A stretch of 64,000 nucleotides of DNA from an uncultured Flavobacteriaceae bacterium (GTDB taxonomy: Bacteria; Bacteroidota; Bacteroidia; Flavobacteriales; Flavobacteriaceae), in NCBI GenBank assembly GCA_905181835.1, contig CAJIZF010000004.1, forward strand, positions 682,001 through 746,000, read 5' to 3'. The notes beneath the pieces are model-generated. The model was given only the letters and a program-made list of their open reading frames with translations. It ran no database searches and was not told where the DNA came from. The translations under genes and the position numbers were made by a program. Below are positions 18,012 through 27,100 of this stretch, in pieces (the stretch's first letter is position 1; each line of letters opens with the position of its first letter).

Positions 18012-18043
18012 TTGTTTAACAAATAAGATGTTTTGTTAAACAA
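18012..18043. promoter_or_regulatory. paired 11-bp palindromes, possible operator of the first giant gene
   Basis: TTGTTTAACAA at 18012-18022 and TTGTTAAACAA at 18033-18043 are each palindromes except at the central base, and the two sites are reverse complements of each other. Centre-to-centre distance is 21 bp, two helical turns. They lie 40-70 bp upstream of the start at 17972. On the minus strand the proximal site supplies a TTG 24 bp before TATATTTA (17988-17995), a weak match to the flavobacterial -33/-7 promoter. A hairpin without a U run is the alternative reading. Confidence 0.4.
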
Positions 18044-18106
18044 AAACAAAACACCTCACTAAACATATAACAATTAAGTTATTAAAAACCCTACTTATCA
18101 TCAGTA

Positions 18107-21100
18107 CTACCTTTTAAGCGTAAAGTGTCCACTAAATTCTTTTTTGATATTATTTTCTGTGTATTCGACTCTAAACCAGTAATCGTTTGAGGGGAGTGGG
18201 TTTCCGTTATAGGTTCCGTCCCATCCTGGAGACATAGGGCTTATTTGTTTTAGGAGTTTTCCAAAGCGATCAAAAATATAGATTTTAGCAGTAGGATCTC
18301 CAATAGATATTCCCAGTATATTCCAGGTATCGTGGTATCCATCTTGGTTTGGTGTTATAAACCTTGGAAAATCGATTACAGCGACCTCTGTTGTTACACT
18401 ACCACATCCATAAATATCTTTAATGGTAATGGTGTGAGTTCCTGGAACTACATTTAAGAAGTAGCCACTATCTTGAAAAGGGTTATCATCTAATTGGAAT
18501 ATATATTCTCCTATTCCCTCTGCGGTAGCAGTGATATTATGTTGTGATGCAAAAGCTTCTGTTACCTGCACATCGTAGTTTAGTGGTGGTGATGAGATTA
18601 CCACTTGTGTATCGGTAGCTGCCATACATCCTGTTAGTATCTCGGTTACCGTTACACTGTAGTTTCCTTCTTGTAGGGCAGTAATGGAAGCTCCAATTTC
18701 TCCCAATAATACATCTCCATTTAATTGCCATTCAAACATATAGATACTTGGATCGAGTTGCGTATCGATCACTGGAGGAGAAGCGCTTCCTTCCTCTTCT
18801 TGTATAGGAACTCCAGCGGCATCAACGCACAGTCTGTATGATGGTTCTAAAACCACCTCAGGGATAAGTTCTACCTTTAAGATGACCTCAGTGATGTCGT
18901 AACAATCACTAGTAATATTGGTTACTCTAGCATAAATAATTTGCGGATTAATTACGTTTTCATAGATAATTGGTAGTGGTGCTATTTCTAACTCTGCATT
19001 TTCCAGTGTTCCATAAAAATCCAATTGATACCCTAAAGGATCTTGCCCGCCTAATATCTCATCCAATAATTCTTGGTTTAATAAATCAAACTCAGCAATC
19101 CCGTCATTAGCGTTATAATAATCACAAATTGCATAGGGTTCTAGTGGTGTATTGGCCACTGCCCCTTCTCGTTCTTCAATATCAAAAGATTGCGTAGCTA
19201 CAAAACAGTCGGTATCTGTATTTAAGATCACCACAAAGATAGTCTGCGGATTGGTCTGGTTGGTATAAATTTCTGGTTCCTGAATTGGATTAAGCATTGC
19301 ATCGGCATCGGCCTGGCTCTCATAAAATAGCACCTCGAATAATACAGGATCTTGTCCGTTTAAAATTTCTCCGTTTTTAGTAGTTAAATCAAATATTGCC
19401 TCATCATCCGACGGGATTTCGCAAATAATGTAAGGTGTAACCACTGCGCTACCATCTGGAATAGGATTGACAATAAGCTCTAATTCTACTATTTCAAAAC
19501 ACGCTTGAGGATCTGTAGGATCAATCGATACTCTAACATAGACAATCTCAGGTGTGCTTATATTGGTATAAGCCGTTGGCGTAGCTATAGGCGCATTGTT
19601 ATCTACAGCATCTTCAAAGCTGTTGTGATAGCTTAAGGTCCAGGTTTCTCCGTCTAATATCTGCGCCTGACGAATAGTTAGATCAAATACCTCTTGCTGA
19701 TCTCCAGGATTAGTAACATCACACAGAACAATTGGATCTGGTTGTTCGGGTTCTGGATTGGCCGCTACTCGAATGGTTAAACTCACGGTAGTATCTACAC
19801 ACAAGGTGTTAACATCGGTTACTCGTACCCACACAATTTGTGGGTTACTCGTATTTTGATAAGCTGTATCAGGATCAATTTCGTTAACATCTGCCTGTGC
19901 ATCTGCCTGCGTTTCATAATATTGTACCGTAAGCCCTAAAGCTCCTCCGGTAATTTCATCGTTTTTAGCCGTTAGGTCAAAGAGTGTTACCTCGTCATTG
20001 GGTTCTCCTAAATCGTCACATTGCGTTAGTGGTGTTGGCTCAAATATCTCTGGCCCTATCTCTACTCGTATATCAAAACTTCCAATCTTTGGACATTCTG
20101 TTACATTATCTTGAAGTCGTACCCAAATGGTCTGCGGATTGGTTGTATTTTCAAAAGATTCGGGATTGGCAATTGGATTGACATCGTCCTGGGCATCGGT
20201 CTCTAAGAGGTAATAGGTAAGGGTGTAATCATCTGGATCTTGATCATCCCCGAAAATAATAGTCTCTTGCAGTGTTAAGTCAAACTCAGCAAAGCCATCC
20301 CCATCATCATCACAGATAACTAAGTCTTCCATCTCTATAGGAATCACTGGTGTTGGAATTACAACGAGTTCCAGTTCTACAATTTTAAAACAACCCGTTC
20401 CTCCAAGTGCAATTGGAAACTCAGCGCGTGCATACACAATTTGAGAAGGGGTAACAATATTAGTGTACGGACTCACCAGCGGGTCTACTGCCTGTTCTGC
20501 ATCGAAGAGTGTTTCGTAGTAACTTACGGTTACTCCTGGTTCTCCTCCAATAATCTCATCATCCTTATCGGTAAGTGTAAAGAAGGTAAAACCATCATTA
20601 CTCACATCACAAGACTCCAGTGGTGTTGGAGTTATTGGTGAGGGTAGTGGGTTCACCACAAGGCTTAAGGTAATTCCTTGACTCACCACACATCCAGTGT
20701 TTAAATCATCAGCACGTATGAATATGGTTTGTGGATTTTCAATATTGGTATATGGACTAACAAGTGCATTGGTTCCAGCATCTGCATCAGCCTGTGTTTC
20801 GTAATAAGTGACTTCGATAGTTAAATCTCCACCGGTAATTTCATCGGTTTTACTCTCCAGATCAAAAGGTTCTAGTTCGTCGCCTGGTCCAACGATCTCA
20901 GTCATGTCACACATCTCTAGTTCAGTAGGAGGCACTAGGGTAGGCGCATCGACTACCTCTAGTAGTAGAGTAGTTTCACTAGTACATAAATTAGTAGGGT
21001 CTTGATCCTCCACTACAATAAAAATAGTTTGCGGATTACTAATATTGGAATAAGCCGTTGGATTGACAATTTCAAGGGTCAATGCCGCGTCCTCATAATA

Positions 21101-24100
21101 GGTAACGACATAGGTTCCAGGACCTACATTTTCTAATAGCTGCGGTTCACTTTGAGTTAAATCAAATACCTCGATACCATCCGAATCATCATCACAGGCA
21201 ACTATAGGATCAGGAGCTACAATCTGCGGACTATCTTTTACAATTAAATCTAAGGTGGTGGTATTAAAACATCCGGTAGTCTGATCTACCAGACGTACAA
21301 AAACTGTTTGTAAGAAAGGCACTTCATTTTCATACGGACTTGCAAGGGGCAATACATCATTAATGGCATCTTCGAGTAAATAGTGATAAGTAACCACCAG
21401 ATTTCCTGTAGGGATTCCTCCGGTTACTTCTAAATCGGCATCCGTTAAGATAAACTCACTAAATCCATCGTTATCTGGATCACAGACCTCTAGTGGGTTA
21501 GGCGTAACAATAGTAGGAGCCTCTACAACGATTAGTTCCATTGGGAAGGTTGCATAACATCCCGTTACCCCACTTTGCACTCTGACAAAAATAGTTTCAG
21601 GATTTACCACATTGGTATGAGGCAGTGATAGCGGATTGGTTGCATCCTCTGCATCTAGCTCAGTAGGATAGTAGATAACACTTAAGGTAGGATCACCACC
21701 GGTAATAATATTGTTTTGAAGATTTAAATCAAATTCGGTAAATCCGTCTTGCACTAAATCATCACAAAGTTCTACGACAGGTACTAGGGTAAATACAGGA
21801 GCTAGTTCTACCACCAACTCAAAGCTTCCTATTTTAATACAAGTATTTGCATTGTCTTGAAGTCGTACCCAAATGGTTTGTGGATTGGTTGTATTTAAGA
21901 AAGCCTCCGGTGTAGCAATTGGATTGGTACCATCTTGGGCATCAGGCTCGGTAGTATGATAAGTAAGGGTATAATCTATAGGATCTTGATCCCCAAAAAT
22001 AATATCTTGCTGTAGTGTTAAGTCAAATTCTGTAAGGCCATCACCATCATCATCACATGCTACTAGATCAGGTATAGCTACCGGAATCACAGGAGTTGGG
22101 ATTGCAACGAGCTCCAGTTCTACGATTGTAAAACAACCCGTTCCTCCCAGTGCAATTGGGAATTCCACTCGCGCATACACAATTTGCGAATAGGTTGTGG
22201 TATTAGTGTATGGGCTTGTCAGTGGGTTTGCACCAGTCTCTGCGTCTGTCACCAACTCATGATAAGTTATGGCAACTCCTGGCTCTCCAGCGATTATCTC
22301 ATCATCCTTATCGGTAAGTATAAATTCTGCAAGACCGTCATTATTATCATCACAAGACTCCAGTGGTTCTGGTGATTCCTCTGGTGAGGGTAGTGGGTTC
22401 ACCACGAGGCTTAAGGTAATTCCTTGACTCACCACACATCCAGTGTTTAGATCCTCAGCACGTATGAATATGGTTTGTGGATTTTCAATGTTGGTATATG
22501 GACTAACAAGTGCATTAGTTCCAGCATCTGCATCAGCCTGTGTTTCGTAATAAGTGACCTCAATAATTGGATTTCCACCGGTAATTTCATCGGTTTTACT
22601 CTCCAAGTCGAAGGGTTCAAATCCGTCCAATAGTGTGATAGCATCACAGACTTCTAGTTCAGTAGGAGGCACTAGGGTAGGCGCATCGACTACCTCTAGT
22701 AGTAAAGTTGTTTCACTGGTACATATATTGTTAGGATCTTGATCCTCTACTACAATAAAAATAGTTTGCGGATTACTAATATTGGAATAAGCCGTTGGAT
22801 TGACAATTTCAAGAGTCAATGCCGCGTCCTCATAATAGTTAACGGTATAGGCTCCAGTACCAGCATTTTCTAATATCTGCGGTTCACTTTGAGTTAAATC
22901 AAATACCTCGATACCATCCGAATCATCATCACAGGCAACTATAGGATCAGGAGCTACAATCTGCGGACTATCTTTTACAATTAAATCTAAGGTGGTGGTA
23001 TTAAAACATCCGGTAGTCTGATCTACCAGACGTACAAAAACTGTTTGTAAGAAAGGCACTTCATTTTCATACGGACTTGCAAGGGGCAATACATCATTAA
23101 TGGCATCTTCGAGTAAATAGTGATAAGTAACCACCAGATTTCCTGTAGGGATTCCTCCGGTTACTTCTAAATCGGCATCGGTTAAGATAAACTCACTAAA
23201 TCCATCGTTATCTGGATCACAGACCTCTAGTGGGTTAGGCGTAACAATAGTAGGAGCCTCTACAACGATTAGCTCCATTGGGAAGGTTGCATAACATCCC
23301 GTTACCCCACTTTGTACTCTGACAAAAATAGTTTCAGGATTTACCACATTGGTATGAGGCAGTGATAGCGGATTGGTTGCATCCTCTGCATCTAGCTCAG
23401 TAGGATAGTAGATAACACTTAAGGTAGGATCACCACCGGTAATAATATTGTTTTGAAGATTTAAATCAAATTCGGTAAATCCGTCTTGCACTAAATCATC
23501 ACAAAGTTCTACAACAGGTACTAGGGTAAATACAGGAGCTAGTTCTACCACCAACTCAAAGCTTCCTATTTTAATACAAGTATTTGCATTGTCTTGAAGT
23601 CGTACCCAAATGGTTTGTGGATTGGTTGTATTTAAGAAAGCCTCCGGTGTAGCAATTGGATTGGTACCATCTTGGGCATCAGGCTCGGTAGTATGATAAG
23701 TAAGGGTATAATCTATAGGATCTTGATCCCCAAAAATAATATCTTGCTGTAGTGTTAAGTCAAATTCTGTAAGGCCATCACCATCATCATCACATGCTAC
23801 TAGATCAGGTATAGCTACCGGAATCACAGGAGTTGGGATTGCAACGAGCTCCAGTTCTACGATTGTAAAACAACCCGTTCCTCCCAGTGCAATTGGGAAT
23901 TCCACTCGCGCATACACAATTTGCGAATAGGTTGTGGTATTAGTGTATGGGCTTGTCAGTGGGTTTGCACCAGTCTCTGCGTCTGTCACCAACTCATGAT
24001 AAGTTATGGCAACTCCTGGCTCTCCAGCGATTATCTCATCATCCTTATCGGTAAGTATAAATTCTGTAAGACCGTCATTATTATCATCACAAACCTCTAG

Positions 24101-27100
24101 TGGTATTGGTGTTTCTGGCGAGGGTAGCGGATTCACCACTAAATCTAAGGTGGTGCCAGTACTAAAGGTACATAAGTTATTAGATTCTTCAGCACGCACA
24201 AAGATAGTCTGCGGATTACTAATATTGGTGTAGGGACTGGTAAGGGCATCTAAAGGATCTCCCGTGTCAGCCTGAGCCTGTGTTTCGTAATAGGTAATAC
24301 TAATGTTTGGATTTCCGCCAGTAAGCTCATCGGTTTTACTCTCCAGATCAAAAGGTTCTAGCTCATCACCTGGTCCAGTAATTTCTGTTACATCACAAAG
24401 GGCATAAGGCAGTGGAGCTATTAATTCTGGTGGTGGGTATACCCACAGTTGTAGCGTAGTGGTTTGACTAAGACACCCATTGATAAGATCCTCTACCACA
24501 ATATAAATTGTTTGCGGACTCGGAGGGATATTAAAATATACCTCTGGATTACCAATTGGAACAGTGAGTCCTGCGTCCTCGTAATAGGTAATGGTATAAT
24601 TTGGCCAATCTGCAGGGTCTATTAAATTTAATAGTAAAGCTTGGGTATTTCCGCCATCAGTAAGATCAAATATGGCAACGCCGTCCGTATCATCATCACA
24701 GACCTCTAAATCATCAGGTTGTTCTATAAGCGGACTATCTAATACTACTAAATCTAAGGTCGTAATACTATAGCATTGGGTAGTCTGGTCATACAGACGT
24801 ACATGAACCGTTTGTAGAAAAGGCACATCATTTGCATAAGGACTGGTCAGCGCATTGATACCGTTCTGAGCATCTTCTATTAAATAATGATAGGTAACTT
24901 GAAGGTTTCCTGTCGGTATCCCACCAGTAACCTGACTATCAGCATCAGTTAAAGTGAAAACTCCAAACCCATCGCTGTCTGGATCACAATATTCTAAATC
25001 GTCGGGAGTCGTTATTGATGGTGGCGGAACGACGATAAGTTCCATAGTAAAGGTTTCAAAACATCCGGTAGTAATATCTTCAACACGAACAATAATAGGT
25101 TGAATATCTGGTATGGTATTTAGATAGGGTTCCGGCAATATGATATTATTATCGGCATCTATTTGATTAAAATGATAGGACACATTTAAAAATGGATCTC
25201 CTCCGGTAATTAAAGTATTTTGAGAACTTAAATCAAATTCTGTAAAACCATTTACAGGAATATCATCACAAAGTTCGAAGGTTGGAACTGCCGTATATAC
25301 AGGAGCGCTTAAAACTAGTAGCTCAAAACTAAGTACCGTGACACATCCTGCTGAATTATCAGCACGTACCCAAACTGTCTGTGGGTTGCTTGTATTAAGA
25401 TAAGTGTTAGGGGTAAGTATGATATTTGTAGCTGCATCAGCATCAACCTGTGTTTCATAATATCCTAGAGTAACCCCTAGTTGTGTGTTTAATATCTCCG
25501 TATCTTTTGATAATAAATCAAAAACTTCCACACCGTCTCCAGTCACATCATCACATATAAAATAATCTGATATTGGATCCGTAAGCGCAGGAGCCTGATC
25601 TACTTGTAATACAAGTTCAGTAACATCAAAACAAATATCGTTAGTAATACTTTCTACTCTTGGATATATAATTTGATAGCTAGGGATGGTATTAATAAAT
25701 GGAGTGGCAGTATCTATAGGATTTGCACCAGTCTCTGCATCTGCCAACAACTCATGATAAGTCACTATTAAATTTGGGTCTCCCCCGGTAATTTCGTTCC
25801 ACAAATCAGGAAAACCATCACCATCATTATCAATCAATAGATCAAATTCTGCAAAACCGTCATTTGGAAAATCATCACAAAGGATAAAAGGTAGTGGCTC
25901 AATAGCTTCAACTAGTGGGTACACAAATAATTCAAAGCTGTCGGTTACAAAACAATCTGTCGGATTTTCGGTTATTAGCGCATTGTTTTCTATTCTGACA
26001 AAAATTTCTTCGGAAGGACCAGTCACTGGATAAGGGTTCGCAAGAATTGGGGTTCCTGCGTCAGCATCTACTTGTGAATTGTGGTAAGTAACAGTATATA
26101 GTAGGGGGTCTAATAAACCTAGGGCTTCTAGATCTTTTAAATCGGGTAAGTTAACTTCTAAAATTCCATCAGTATCATCATCACAAAACTCTTCGTCTGT
26201 TAAAAGTTCTATGGATACAGGAGCATATTTGATGTCAAATGAATCGGTTACAAAACAATGTTCCTGACTGATAATTTTAATATCATCAATGGCAAGATCA
26301 TTTCCACACGCTCCAGTGATATCATTATTCATAACAATCTCAACAGTTGTATTGGTTCCACTATTAAAGTTAAGCGAATAAATAATCCAATTAGGATTGG
26401 ATTCGTTGACTACATTTCCAGTTGTATTGGTTGCAAGAATTACACCCGTAGCATCTTCAACCTCAAAGACAATTCTAGAATCTATACCTGTTCCAGGACA
26501 AATGCCAGTGTCCACATCGTACATGGTCGTCATTGCAAATTCAAAGCGAAATTCGGTATTTGGAGCTACTGTTATTTCTCTTCTGTAAAGTTCATCAAGC
26601 CCATCAGTAGCATCAAAGACAATCATTCTGCCGTCGATATCACCAGGAGTGAAGTCCTCCATTGCTTGATGCCAGCCACCATTGAGTCCAGTCGAAATAT
26701 TGGTAACAACATATTCTCCAGCATTTAATGTGGTGGCAGGATTAAAATTGTAAATTGTAAAAGGATGAGCTACTCTGCCTAGTCCCGTGCCAAAATCTTC
26801 TTGGAATGTAATGTCCTCAATTGATTCTTCTATACGAACAAAAATTTCTTCTGAGTTTCCTGTGATTGTATAGTTGTCAGGAGTAGGGATAGGGTTTTCA
26901 CCAGTATCCGCATCTATTGGATTATTGTGATAAGTAACGAGTTGGTCAGGTGGTGGAGGTGTCCCCAAAACAATGGGAGTATTAATCGTAAGATCAAAAA
27001 TTTCATTATTACATTGTGAAATGTCTATCGCAGGACTATCTATTTCTGGAGCAGCTAAGTTTATAAAGAAACTTTCAGTTGTATCAAAACAGGTAGAAAA

